Source of the DNA: Microbulbifer sp. ALW1
Lineage (GTDB): Bacteria > Pseudomonadota > Gammaproteobacteria > Pseudomonadales > Cellvibrionaceae
Assembly (NCBI RefSeq): GCF_009903625.1
Contig: NZ_CP047569.1
Coordinates: forward strand, 888,001-952,000
Direction: 5' to 3'
DNA length: 64,000 nucleotides
Part shown: positions 31,875 to 40,983 of the stretch, one piece after another
How positions within the stretch are numbered: position 1 is the first letter of the stretch
Layout of the letters: every line of letters starts with the position of its first letter
Made by a program: the position numbers and the translations under genes
The notes under the pieces: model-generated
Seen by the model: only the letters and a program-made list of their open reading frames with translations
Database searches by the model: none
What the model was told of the DNA's origin: nothing

Positions 31875-34448
31875 TCAGTGAATCAGAATCATCGCGCTGC
31901 CCATGGCAGCCGCACAGGTGGCTTTCACGGTGGTCGCGGTGCGGGCGGCGTCGCAAGCAGTGCCGCTACTGCAGGTCGTCATGATGTTGATCAATTCATC
32001 CAGTTCCGCACGCACCGCGCTCTCATCCGGCGCCGTGGCCAGTTGTGCGGTGTGGCCGCCAACTGCCGCAGGCCAGGCAATCGGACGCCCGAGCAGTTTT
32101 TCCAGCAGCGGATCGATGATCTGCGCGCGTTTGGCGTCAGTGTCAAACGCACTGCTGGCTGCGGCGGAGAAATCAAAGCCGGGGAAGTAGCTGGCACGGG
32201 CGCTGGTGTCGTCCACCAGGGTGCTGCAGTACTTCACCGCCAGCTGGGTAATACCCATCTGCTGTGCGGCGAGGAAGCCGCGCACGTCCGCTTCGACAGG
32301 CAGTTGCTGTTTCACCTTTTCCCAGGTCTCGACAACGGCGCTATTGGCACTGGAGATGCCGGTGGCCGCAGACAGCGCTGCGTGAATCTGTTCAAAACGG
32401 CGGATGCCGATGCGCGGTTGCGGGGCGAGGTCTGCCGGCGTAGCCGGTGCCGCGGGGGTGGCTTCGATGCGCACAAATTCCTCGTTACCCAGGCGTTCAA
32501 AGGTCAGGAAGAACTCGTCGGAAGTGGGACCTTTTTCCAGCGTGATGATGGTGCCGAGTGGGGAAAGTTTCTGGCCGCTGGCCGGGTCGTAATCGGTGGC
32601 CGTCACGGTGGTATCGAGATTTGCCCAAGCCTGGCCGACCACGGCCTCGCGGCCGTTAATGCCGATACGCATGCCCTGGATCACTACACCGTCGGGAGTT
32701 ACGCCGTCTTCCAGGGTGATGAACTTGGGTTCGCTGAACAGGTAACCGTGGTTGTCGTACTGCTGCACTTCGAACATGACGTAACCCTGGGGTACGTCGG
32801 TCTGCTCTTCCACCTTGAACAGCAGCATGTATTTCTCGCCGACGCCGGCTTCAAAGTTGGTGAGGATATCGTCCTGGTTCAGGGCGCGGGAGTGGATCGC
32901 CAGCAGGCGGATAGAGCCCTGCCAGGCAAAATCGTTGGAGGCCTCGGAGCCCAGCACCAGCGCAAAGGTATCGTCCCAGGTGGAGAGCAGGCCTGGGGCA
33001 ACCGGATCCGCGTCGCCGGTGAATTCGCCGTTGACGTAGAGGCGGCGGCCGTTGATCGGATCGAAGGTGGCGACCACATGCTGCAGGGTGGCCTGGGCCC
33101 GCTCGGCCATGTCCTCGGTGATTAGCGCGGGCATACCATTGGCGTCGGTACTGGCATCGTTGCGGTTCTGGAAGGTGTAGTTGTACATCGCCTGGCCAAG
33201 GGTGAAGTTGCGGATGTCGTTGCCACCGGAGTAGCTCACGATCCGCGCCGGACCTTCCTGCACCACATTGGCCGGGGCTACCCAGGCCTCGATGGTGTAT
33301 TCGCCGGTGCCGCTCAGGGTATCGAACAGACGTTTGCTGGTGGCGGTGGCGCCCTGGGCCTTGCCGCCGTTCAGCTGAATGCCCCAGGAACCGAGCCACT
33401 CCACATCGCCAGACAGATTGAGATTGATCGCCGGGTTAACCCCGGAGGTGTCGTAAGCCACGGTGCCGCTGCCGGATTTGAACTCGTAAAGCGCGATGGC
33501 ATTGTTCTCGATACGGCCGCCACCACTGGCGACGATGCCATCGGTGAGGTAGAGCGCTTTACTGATCACCCAGTTGGGGTCCACTTCGGTGACCGCGATA
33601 CCGTCGACGAAATTCTTGATGGCCGCGGCCATGGTATCGGCGTTCTCGCTGCAGTTGCTCCAGCAATTGTGGAAGTCGGTACCGAGGCGGACCACGAGCC
33701 GGGATTTTTCCGGGCTGTCCAGGTCCATGCGCGCCTTGGAGGCCTCGTAGGCCTGGTCGACGTCGGCGCTGGCAATATACGGCTGCTGTGCGGTACCGGC
33801 ATCCTCGCTGTGACAACCGGAGCAGTACTCTTCCAGCAATGGGTAGACGGTCGTTGCAAAGTTCGCACTGGACGCGGGGAAGCTTTTGCTCGCACCGACT
33901 TCGCGCTCGGTCGGCGCGGTCAGGGTAATGCTGCTGGCCACAGAGCCGGCAGCGGACGCCCACTCCTCAATGTAATTGGTGATGATTTCCGCACAGGCAT
34001 CGGGGCTGGCGAGCCAGCAGTTGTGGCCGCTGGCCACCTTGGTGACCAGGCGGGAATCTTCCGGGCTGCCGAGGTTGACCAGTTCGCGACCTTCGCCGTG
34101 GGCCAGGTTGACATCGTCGCCGCGTACAAAGCGCGGGCTCTGGTTACCCTCGATATGGCAGCTGCCGCAGCGGTTTTCCGCTGCCAGGTTGTCCCAGATA
34201 TAGCGTTTGTAATTCTGCACATCTTCGCTTTCCGGTGCCGGGCCGGAATAGCTGGTGTCGCCGCTGTCGGGATTGGTATTGGGCAACTCTTCCGTGGCCT
34301 GGCCGCTGCCGCCGGAGCAGGCGACCAGCAGCGCTGATGCAAACACGCAGGAGAGTAGCGCAGTGCGGCGCAGCACGGACTTACGCAGTTGCGGGCGCGC
34401 AAACAGGGTGCTGAAGCTGAGCTGGAATTGTGCGGTATCGTTGTGCAT
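31875..34448 (-). CDS. Dihaem c-type cytochrome lipoprotein with LamG-like domain
   Basis: A 857-residue lipoprotein, lipobox LVAC with Cys44. Two copies of a cytochrome module follow: CGSCH near residue 94 and CSGCH near 209, each ending in an S(P)E(D/K)SRLV..HNCW segment, so the module looks duplicated. Then comes a LamG/concanavalin-like domain (YTIEAWVAPANV, VATFDPINGRRLYVNGE) and a C-terminal region with paired cysteines. A LamG domain suggests carbohydrate or surface contact. I chose the ATG at 34448, five bases after the upstream stop. It is part of the minus-strand redox set. Confidence 0.82.
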   Translation of the reverse strand: MHNDTAQFQLSFSTLFARPQLRKSVLRRTALLSCVFASALLVACSGGSGQATEELPNTNPDSGDTSYSGPAPESEDVQNYKRYIWDNLAAENRCGSCHIEGNQSPRFVRGDDVNLAHGEGRELVNLGSPEDSRLVTKVASGHNCWLASPDACAEIITNYIEEWASAAGSVASSITLTAPTEREVGASKSFPASSANFATTVYPLLEEYCSGCHSEDAGTAQQPYIASADVDQAYEASKARMDLDSPEKSRLVVRLGTDFHNCWSNCSENADTMAAAIKNFVDGIAVTEVDPNWVISKALYLTDGIVASGGGRIENNAIALYEFKSGSGTVAYDTSGVNPAINLNLSGDVEWLGSWGIQLNGGKAQGATATSKRLFDTLSGTGEYTIEAWVAPANVVQEGPARIVSYSGGNDIRNFTLGQAMYNYTFQNRNDASTDANGMPALITEDMAERAQATLQHVVATFDPINGRRLYVNGEFTGDADPVAPGLLSTWDDTFALVLGSEASNDFAWQGSIRLLAIHSRALNQDDILTNFEAGVGEKYMLLFKVEEQTDVPQGYVMFEVQQYDNHGYLFSEPKFITLEDGVTPDGVVIQGMRIGINGREAVVGQAWANLDTTVTATDYDPASGQKLSPLGTIITLEKGPTSDEFFLTFERLGNEEFVRIEATPAAPATPADLAPQPRIGIRRFEQIHAALSAATGISSANSAVVETWEKVKQQLPVEADVRGFLAAQQMGITQLAVKYCSTLVDDTSARASYFPGFDFSAAASSAFDTDAKRAQIIDPLLEKLLGRPIAWPAAVGGHTAQLATAPDESAVRAELDELINIMTTCSSGTACDAARTATTVKATCAAAMGSAMILIH

Positions 34449-34452
34449 TTTC

Positions 34453-35688
34453 TTATTCTCCCGCGCAGTAAACCGCAGTGTCCGCATACACCTGCTTCAG
34501 TTTGTAACCGTTGCCGGTAAAGTTGCTGGTGATGTTTTCGATCTGGTCGCGGTCCGCTTGATCTTCCGGTGCACGCAGGCACACCTGTTCAAAGACTTTG
34601 GTCACCTGGCACTGGGCGAAGGCCTGGCTGTTGGCCAGCTCCTGCCCCATGGACTTGGCACCATTGCCGGAGCCGGGCAGCGTTTCGCTCCAGCCCAGGT
34701 GCATGTTGGGTCCCTGCCGCCAGTAGTTGTCCCACTTGTCGTCGGGAATCACAAAGCCATAGGGGAAGGTGGCGCTGTTTATGTGGTTTTTGGCCTGTAC
34801 GCGTGTGCCAGTTGCGGGGTCGGTATCGCCGCTGCGGTTGTAATCGATCTGGCCGTTTTCCCCGGTGGGGTCATTTTCCACATCGTAGGCGAAGTTGTAG
34901 TAGGCAAAGGCCTGGGCCATGGGATCCATGCCGCTGTGGCAGCCGATACAGTTGTTCTGGAATACCCGGCTGTCGCCACCGGGGCTGCGGCTCACATCCT
35001 GGCGAATGCGATCCGGCGGCCTTGAAGTGTCGTGCACCTGTTCCAGGTCCCGGCACAGGTGATTCATCAGGGTAAAGCGGAACATGGCGCGGTTGGTGCC
35101 CGCATAGAAAAACGCCTTGGCGCCGCCGCGGGTGGTCATCACCCCGGCGGTGGCCTCGCTGGGCAGGCCGGTTACGGAGGATTGGGGCTGGCGTTGGAGA
35201 GCGCTCTGTAGCGGATAACCACTGTTTTCCAAGGCTTCGTAATGGTTGTTGTTGCTGTTGCTGTAGGCCGGCAGGTTAAGCCCGGAGGCGCCGGTGCCGG
35301 TATAGAGGATGTCGCCGGAGAGAATCTCACGGAAGTCGACATCGTCGCGCACCATACCGATGACGGTTGCGGTGTAATCGTTCAGCGGCGCGAAGTTGTC
35401 ACCGTCGCGGTTGGTCCAGGGCGTAACGAGGTTTTTCAGCGTGACGTTATAGAAGGCATCGTTGTCCATCGCGAGATGCGCCGCTACCTCGGCATTGCCA
35501 TTGGCAATTTCTTCGGCCATGGCGGTGAGTACGCCCACGCTCGGCTTGACCCCGGTGAGACGACTGTGGATTTGCGCTGCCTGTTCTTCCGCTCCCGCCA
35601 GGGCCGGGTTGGCACTGATGGCGGCAAGGGTGCCAAGGCAGGCGGTCGCCGCGCATAGCAGGCGCGCAGCGGGCGATTTTATTTTCAT
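34453..35688 (-). CDS. Exported c-type cytochrome protein (DUF1588/DUF1585-like)
   Basis: A 411-residue protein with signal peptide ending NPALAGA. One haem motif, NNCIGCHSGMDPMAQAFAYYNF, sits near residue 250 (landmark only). CxxCHxxMDP followed by a Phe/Tyr patch is reminiscent of DUF1588/DUF1585 domains found with planctomycete-type cytochromes. Other cysteines near 350-370 and at the C-terminus (VYCAGE) may form disulfides. It is the first gene of the minus-strand set, divergent from the HzsA-related gene across a 250-base gap. Confidence 0.72.
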   Translation of the reverse strand: MKIKSPAARLLCAATACLGTLAAISANPALAGAEEQAAQIHSRLTGVKPSVGVLTAMAEEIANGNAEVAAHLAMDNDAFYNVTLKNLVTPWTNRDGDNFAPLNDYTATVIGMVRDDVDFREILSGDILYTGTGASGLNLPAYSNSNNNHYEALENSGYPLQSALQRQPQSSVTGLPSEATAGVMTTRGGAKAFFYAGTNRAMFRFTLMNHLCRDLEQVHDTSRPPDRIRQDVSRSPGGDSRVFQNNCIGCHSGMDPMAQAFAYYNFAYDVENDPTGENGQIDYNRSGDTDPATGTRVQAKNHINSATFPYGFVIPDDKWDNYWRQGPNMHLGWSETLPGSGNGAKSMGQELANSQAFAQCQVTKVFEQVCLRAPEDQADRDQIENITSNFTGNGYKLKQVYADTAVYCAGE

Positions 35689-35938
35689 GGTAATGATCGC
35701 TTTGGTGTTGTGCTTGTAGCGCAGCGTTTAATTGACTTTTGTAACAGTCAGGCAATTGGCAACGGATACTAATGAATGCACAAGGATTCACCAGCGGTAA
35801 AAATTTAAAGCGTGTGCTGGTTGGCAAAAACCATGTGCATCGCTTGAGACTAAGGCGGTCAATCGCGAGAATCAGGCGCAATTATTCTGTGTAAATATGG
35901 CAGACGTAAGTCCAGTTATAGCGACGTAAACAAGGTGA
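35689..35938. promoter_or_regulatory. Divergent promoter region of the redox locus
   Basis: A 250-base gap between two divergent operons, AT-richer than its flanks. Stretches such as TTGACTTTTGTAACAGTC suggest -35-like hexamers, but I could not settle exact boxes or a known regulator site. Confidence 0.35.
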
Positions 35939-38692
35939 GTGTTCACTACGGAAAAGCTGATTGGAGACTTGGACGAGGGTACCTATTTGAATCATTTTTA
36001 TACACAGCTGCGGACGATTGGCGGACTGTCTGCGCTATGGACGCTTGCGCTGCTGACGGGCTGTTCCGGTGGCAGCGGTGAAGGCTCCAGTCTCGGCGGT
36101 GGTGATCAGGCGCAGGATCCGGTGGTGGTGGATTACCCGGTAGCCTATGTGCGCCGCACGCTGAACCGGAACGAAGACGACCTGCTGATGGGTGACAGTA
36201 TCTACGCGCCCTCTTCGTTTAATCCCGGCGCTGAACTGGTGCTGCGCGATCGCGCCACCGCCAGCGCCGATGAGCGGGTATTGACGGAAAATCTGTTCGT
36301 CAGCGACGAAGAGGCGGGAGTTATTTTCGAGGGCGGTTACGACGTTAAAGACCTGACGGTATCCGCCGATGGCAGCACCATGGCATTCGCCATGCGCGCG
36401 CCGGATATCGAAGGGCTGGATGACGATGAACAGCCCAGCTGGAATATCTGGCTGTACGATTTTGCTTCCGCGGAATTAAAGCGGGCCATCCAGTCTGACC
36501 TGATTGCCGAAGAAGGGGATGATATCGCCCCGGCATTTTTGCCCGATGGCCGCATCGTTTTTACCTCTACTCGCCAGCGACGCTCCCGTGCGTTACTGCT
36601 GGATGACAACAAGCCACAGTTTTCTGCCCTGGCGGAAAACCTGGATGAACCTGCCTTCGTACTACACGTGATGGAAGCGGATGGCAGCGATATTCGACAG
36701 ATTTCCTACAACCAGAGCCACGATCTTTCCCCAACGGTTCTGTTTAATGGCCGCATCCTGTTCAATCGCTGGGACAATATGGGCGGTGTCGATCGCCTGA
36801 GCCTGTACACCGTCAAACCCGATGGCACCGACCTGCAGTTCCAATACGGTTATCACAGCCAGGCCACCGGCCTCAGTGCCAATCCGCAAAGTGACCCGGT
36901 TGTGGCCACCTTCAGTAAACCCCAGCAGATGCCAGATGGTCGCATTCTCGTCACCCTACGTTCCCCGGAGGGGATTACCTTCGGCGGCGATATGGTGGTC
37001 ATCGATGCCGACAATTTCACCGAGGCCTACAGTGAGCCGGAGCAGGCGGGCGTGCTGCAGGGGCAGGAGTCTCTGTCGGTACTGCAGGTCATCACCGACG
37101 GTGGTCTCTCCCCCCACGGCCTGTTTGCCAATGCCTGGGCCTTTCACGATGGCACCAGCCGCCTGCTGGTCAGCTGGAGCGAGTGTCGGGTAATCGACCC
37201 GGAAACCGAGCTGCCGCAACCCTGTACCGAAGAGTGGCTGGCCACGCCGGATATCGTGCCCGCGGATCCGCTGTATGGTCTGTGGATTTACGACTATGTC
37301 GAGGGTACCCAGCGGCCCATTATCCAGCCGGTTGAGGGACAGATGATTTCCGAAGCCGTCACTGCGGATACCCGTCCGGTGGCCGAATTCGTTCCCGAGC
37401 CTATCCCCGGTATTGATATCGACCGCGACCTGGTGGATGAGGGAATGGCGATTCTGGATATTCGCAGCGTCTACGATTTTGACGGCGAGCCCGCACTGGA
37501 TATCGCCGCGGTGGCAGACCCGCTGCAGACGTCCGCCGGCGAGCGCCCGGCGCGTTTCCTCCGAGTAGTGAAAGCGGTGGGGATTCCCGATCGCGATACC
37601 CTGGATTTCGACCGCAGTGCCTTCGGTCGCAACCGCAGCCAACTGATGCGCGAGATCATCGGCTACACCCCGATTCAGCCAGACGGTTCGGTGCGGGTGA
37701 AGGTGCCCGCGGATGTGCCGCTGGCGATTTCGGTGGTGGATGCCAATGGCCGTCGCATTGTCGGTCGTCACAACAACTGGCTGCAGTTCCGCGCCGGCGA
37801 AATCAGGCAGTGCCAGGGCTGCCACAGCCGCGACAGCGAAGTGCCCCACGGGCGTGACGATAAGCAGCCGGAAGCGGCCTGGGCCGGCGCGCCCACCAGC
37901 GAGGCGCCCTTCGCCAACACCGAGCCCGCGCTGAATGCACAAATGGGCGAGACCATGGCGCAACTGATGGCGCGGGTAGCCGGGCACCCGGTACTGGAAG
38001 GAGATTTGAAATTCAGTGACCTGTGGACGGATTCCGCGCTGCGGGCAAAAGACCCCAGCAGCGAACTGTTGATGAGCGAGTTGCTGACGCCGGCGCCGAT
38101 CAGCGTCGCCTGCCAGAGCGCCTGGAGCGCGGATTGCCGCACGGTTATCCACTACCCCACCCACATCCAGCCCATCTGGGATCTGCCGCGGGAGATTACC
38201 GATGATATGGGCACGGTACTGGAAGACCGTACCTGCACTGGCTGCCACAGCAACCGCGATGCTGCCGGCATGGCCCAGGTACCGCCGGGGCAGCTGGACC
38301 TGCGCAGTGATCAGTCCGGCGTAAACACCAATTACAGTACCTCCTACGTGGAGTTGATCTTCGACAACCCCATTCAAGAGTTGCGCGACGGCGCGGTACA
38401 GAATGTGCTGGTGCAGGATACCGACGACAACGGCAACCTGCTGTTTGAAACCGATGAGGACGGCGAGTTAATTCTGGATGCCGATGGCAACCCGATTCCT
38501 GTTATGGTTACCGTCGACATTCAGCGGATCATGGATACCAATGGCGCGAATGCCAGTCGCTTCTTCGAGGTATTTGAAGCGGATGGCTTCCACGCCGGTG
38601 AACTGTCCGCTGCGGAATTGCGTTTGATTTCAGAGTGGCTGGATATCGGTGCGCAGTATTACAACAATCCCTTTGAAGCACCGGTCAACTGA
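35939..38692 (+). CDS. HzsA-related dihaem lipoprotein with beta-propeller-like repeats
   Basis: A 917-residue lipoprotein (LLTGCSGG). The first two thirds carry TolB/PD40-like blades (DLTVSADGSTMAFAMR, DIAPAFLPDGRIVFTSTRQ, DLSPTVLFNGRILFNR). Then comes a domain reminiscent of the middle part of hydrazine synthase alpha (IGYTPIQPDGSVRVKVPADV) leading into CQGCH; a second haem CTGCH lies in the C-terminal part. Related proteins are called HzsA-related; hydrazine synthesis is not implied. The GTG at 35939 may not be the true start: a TTG at 35987 has GAGGG upstream and gives a compact signal peptide. Confidence 0.8.
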   Translation: MFTTEKLIGDLDEGTYLNHFYTQLRTIGGLSALWTLALLTGCSGGSGEGSSLGGGDQAQDPVVVDYPVAYVRRTLNRNEDDLLMGDSIYAPSSFNPGAELVLRDRATASADERVLTENLFVSDEEAGVIFEGGYDVKDLTVSADGSTMAFAMRAPDIEGLDDDEQPSWNIWLYDFASAELKRAIQSDLIAEEGDDIAPAFLPDGRIVFTSTRQRRSRALLLDDNKPQFSALAENLDEPAFVLHVMEADGSDIRQISYNQSHDLSPTVLFNGRILFNRWDNMGGVDRLSLYTVKPDGTDLQFQYGYHSQATGLSANPQSDPVVATFSKPQQMPDGRILVTLRSPEGITFGGDMVVIDADNFTEAYSEPEQAGVLQGQESLSVLQVITDGGLSPHGLFANAWAFHDGTSRLLVSWSECRVIDPETELPQPCTEEWLATPDIVPADPLYGLWIYDYVEGTQRPIIQPVEGQMISEAVTADTRPVAEFVPEPIPGIDIDRDLVDEGMAILDIRSVYDFDGEPALDIAAVADPLQTSAGERPARFLRVVKAVGIPDRDTLDFDRSAFGRNRSQLMREIIGYTPIQPDGSVRVKVPADVPLAISVVDANGRRIVGRHNNWLQFRAGEIRQCQGCHSRDSEVPHGRDDKQPEAAWAGAPTSEAPFANTEPALNAQMGETMAQLMARVAGHPVLEGDLKFSDLWTDSALRAKDPSSELLMSELLTPAPISVACQSAWSADCRTVIHYPTHIQPIWDLPREITDDMGTVLEDRTCTGCHSNRDAAGMAQVPPGQLDLRSDQSGVNTNYSTSYVELIFDNPIQELRDGAVQNVLVQDTDDNGNLLFETDEDGELILDADGNPIPVMVTVDIQRIMDTNGANASRFFEVFEADGFHAGELSAAELRLISEWLDIGAQYYNNPFEAPVN

Positions 38693-38695
38693 GTC

Positions 38696-39586
38696 ATGAA
38701 TTGGCAGCCCGGAAAATATTCCTTCCGTATACTCTCAACGACATCCATGCGGCTGGCGGCACTGGTCGCCGGCCTGTTGTTTGTCGGTCCGCTCCTGGCC
38801 AGCGAGAGTCACGCGGATGGGCGAGATCTACAGGTGCAGGAAGATAGCGCGGGAGTTATTGATAGCTTCTCCGCACAGCAGTTCGGCGGGCGTCAGCCGG
38901 AAGGTCTTGCCAGCGACGCCGAGCAGGTGATCGTCGGCGCTGTATTCCTGAACCTTTACACCGGCCCCGGGCGCGGTTACGTGATTGATCACGTAGTGGA
39001 ATACGGTGAGCCCCTGTGGCTGCTGAAACGCCGCACCGACTGGGTCAAGGTCATGACCCGCAGCGGTAAAACCGGCTGGGCAAAAATCGCTGAACTGGAT
39101 GAAGTATATACCCCGGAGGGCGAGCAGCTGGTGGTGCCCACCCCGGGGATCGACGACTATCGTGAGCAGGGGCTCCGTCTCGGTTTTTCCTACGGGGATT
39201 TTGCCGGTGCCAACTCCCTGGGGGTGTCACTGGGGTATCGCTTTACCGCGAATCTTTCGGCGGAATTGCGCGCGGCGCAGACCATCGGTGCCTATTCCGA
39301 TAGCCAGACCTATCAAGTGGCGGTATTGCACAAACCCTTCCCTCAGTGGCGGGTTTCGCCCTATTTTCTGCTGGGCACCGGTATCAATAGCACCTCCCCC
39401 AATGCCACCATCGTCGCCACCGAAGACCGCCAGGACACCACCATGCTGACCGGTGTCGGTGTTACCGCTTATCTTTCCCGTCGCTTTGCTTTGCGTGTGG
39501 AAGCTGCCAATCACTACCTGCTTACCTCGCGGGAAAACAATCAGGAGATAGTCGAATGGAAATTGGGATTCGACGTATTTATGTAA
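38696..39586 (+). CDS. SH3 domain plus outer membrane beta-barrel protein
   Basis: A 296-residue exported protein with a signal peptide ending near LLASESHA. A bacterial SH3-like domain (VFLNLYTGPGRGYVIDHVVEYGEPLWLLKRRTDWVKVMTRSG, shortened) occupies about residues 75-135. It is followed by beta strands of a small barrel (LRLGFSYGDFAG, LGVSLGYRFTANLSAELRA). SH3 domains of this type bind peptidoglycan or peptides, so the protein might anchor a barrel to the cell wall. It starts three bases after the HzsA-related stop. Confidence 0.72.
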   Translation: MNWQPGKYSFRILSTTSMRLAALVAGLLFVGPLLASESHADGRDLQVQEDSAGVIDSFSAQQFGGRQPEGLASDAEQVIVGAVFLNLYTGPGRGYVIDHVVEYGEPLWLLKRRTDWVKVMTRSGKTGWAKIAELDEVYTPEGEQLVVPTPGIDDYREQGLRLGFSYGDFAGANSLGVSLGYRFTANLSAELRAAQTIGAYSDSQTYQVAVLHKPFPQWRVSPYFLLGTGINSTSPNATIVATEDRQDTTMLTGVGVTAYLSRRFALRVEAANHYLLTSRENNQEIVEWKLGFDVFM

Positions 39587-40212
39587 CATTCGCCGGCTTG
39601 TTGCTGGCGGCGTCCTGTGCCAGTGGCGCCCTGGCTCAGGGAGATGAAGCAATCGACGAGATTATCTCGCCGGATCTGGAGCGGCGGGAAATTCGCGAAG
39701 CGAAAATCGACACCGAAGACTTCGAGTTAACCGTGTATGCGGGCGGTATCATCAGTGTCGAGGATTTCGGCAGCAGTCGCCTGATCGGCGGCAGCCTGGC
39801 CTACCATATCAACGAAGATTTTTTTATGGAGGCGGGCTACGGCCAGACCAAGCTGGGGGAAACCAGTTACGAAAAACTGAGCGGCTCAGCCCCACTGCTG
39901 ACCGACGAAGAGCGCGAGCTCTCCATGTATAACCTGTCCCTGGCCTGGAACTTTATGCCCGGGGAAATTTTCATTTTCGACAAGTGGGCACTGAACAGTA
40001 ACCTCTACCTGATCGGCGGCATTGGCAATACCAGTTTCGCCGATGAAGAGCACTTCACCTACAACGTCGGTGCCGGCGTGCGCGTGCTGGCCCAGGACTG
40101 GCTGGCCCTGCGCCTGGATGTGCGCGATCACATTTTCGAGCACGAGATTTTTGGCGAGCCACTGCGAACTAATAATCTCTCTACCCAGTTGGGCTTTTCG
40201 ATCTATTTCTAA
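39556..40212 (+). CDS. Outer membrane beta-barrel domain protein
   Basis: A 218-residue protein with a signal peptide (RIYVTFAGLLLAASCASGALA). The mature part is a barrel of about eight strands (YAGGIISVEDFGSSRLIGGSLAYHI, LNSNLYLIGGIGNT) ending in a terminal Phe (LGFSIYF). The ATG lies inside the end of the previous gene with AGGAGA upstream, giving a 31-base overlap. It belongs to the plus-strand redox operon and could form an outer membrane channel with the neighbouring barrels. Confidence 0.75.
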   Translation: MEIGIRRIYVTFAGLLLAASCASGALAQGDEAIDEIISPDLERREIREAKIDTEDFELTVYAGGIISVEDFGSSRLIGGSLAYHINEDFFMEAGYGQTKLGETSYEKLSGSAPLLTDEERELSMYNLSLAWNFMPGEIFIFDKWALNSNLYLIGGIGNTSFADEEHFTYNVGAGVRVLAQDWLALRLDVRDHIFEHEIFGEPLRTNNLSTQLGFSIYF

Positions 40213-40257
40213 ATTTGATTTCTGTACGGCTTATAAAAGAAAAAATGGAGTAACCCG

Positions 40258-40743
40258 ATGCGTAACCTGATTGCCGCCCTCTGTACCAGTGCTGCCCTTC
40301 TCGCGGGCGCGCCGGCGCTGGCCAGTGCCCCCGCCAGCGACTTTACCCTGGCTTCCCTTAACGACGGCAACCTGAAGCTCAGCGAACAGCGCGGCGAAGT
40401 GATCATGCTGAACTTCTGGGCATCCTGGTGTGGGCCCTGTCGCGAGGAAATGCCGCTACTGAGTGATCTGCACGCGCGCTACGAGCCGGTGGGTTTTCAG
40501 GTGTGGGGTGTGAATGTGGATGCCAACCGCGAAGATGCCCAGGCTATGCTGAAAAAAATCCCGGTGGAATTTCCGGTGCTGTTTGATGCCGAGAGCGACG
40601 TCAGCAAGCTCTTTGGCGTTGAAGCCATGCCTACCTCGGTGTTTATCGACCGCGACGGCAAGGTGCGCTACGTGCACAAGGGCTACCGCAGTGGCGATGA
40701 GGCCGAGTACAAAAAAATCATCAAGGAATTGATCCGGGAATAA
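40258..40743 (+). CDS. TlpA-like periplasmic thiol-disulfide reductase
   Basis: A 161-residue exported thioredoxin-fold protein, signal peptide MRNLIAALCTSAALLAGAPALA. The active site is WASWCGPC, and the cis-Pro loop is AMPTSVFID. TlpA/ResA proteins reduce disulfides in the periplasm, for example apocytochrome cysteines before haem attachment. The neighbouring dihaem proteins make this role plausible. The ribosome binding site AATGGAG lies upstream, and DUF4266 follows after three bases. Confidence 0.9.
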   Translation: MRNLIAALCTSAALLAGAPALASAPASDFTLASLNDGNLKLSEQRGEVIMLNFWASWCGPCREEMPLLSDLHARYEPVGFQVWGVNVDANREDAQAMLKKIPVEFPVLFDAESDVSKLFGVEAMPTSVFIDRDGKVRYVHKGYRSGDEAEYKKIIKELIRE

Positions 40744-40746
40744 TCC

Positions 40747-40983
40747 ATGGCCAAGCGCTTCCTTATCTGCCTGTCTTTACCTTTGTTCGCGATTCTCGCC
40801 GGTTGCGAAACCGTGATGCCGGAGCCCTGGGTAAAACCTTACGAGCGGCACTATCTCGCGGACCCGATCATGAGTTTCGAGCGCGATCCGGTGGCCGCCG
40901 GCTACATGAACCACGTGTATGAAGCGCGCGAAGCCGCACGCGGTGCAGAAGGTGGATCCGGAGGCGGTTGTGGCTGCAACTAA
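40747..40983 (+). CDS. DUF4266 lipoprotein
   Basis: A 78-residue lipoprotein (FAILAGC lipobox). It has the DUF4266 core VKPYERHYLADPIMSF and ends in a Gly/Cys tail (GGSGGGCGCN). DUF4266 is regularly found next to DUF3570 and TlpA genes. The conserved Cys-Gly-Cys end could bind a metal or take part in a disulfide. It overlaps the DUF3570 frame only if the upstream ATG is used. Confidence 0.85.
   Translation: MAKRFLICLSLPLFAILAGCETVMPEPWVKPYERHYLADPIMSFERDPVAAGYMNHVYEAREAARGAEGGSGGGCGCN

Noticed and set aside
31878..33125. A 415-codon frame opposite the LamG cytochrome gene
   Set aside because: Composition shadow without motif; the minus strand carries CxxCH and LamG features.
36956..38377. 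A 473-codon frame opposite the HzsA-related gene
   Set aside because: No signal or domain is visible; the plus strand has haem motifs and a lipobox.
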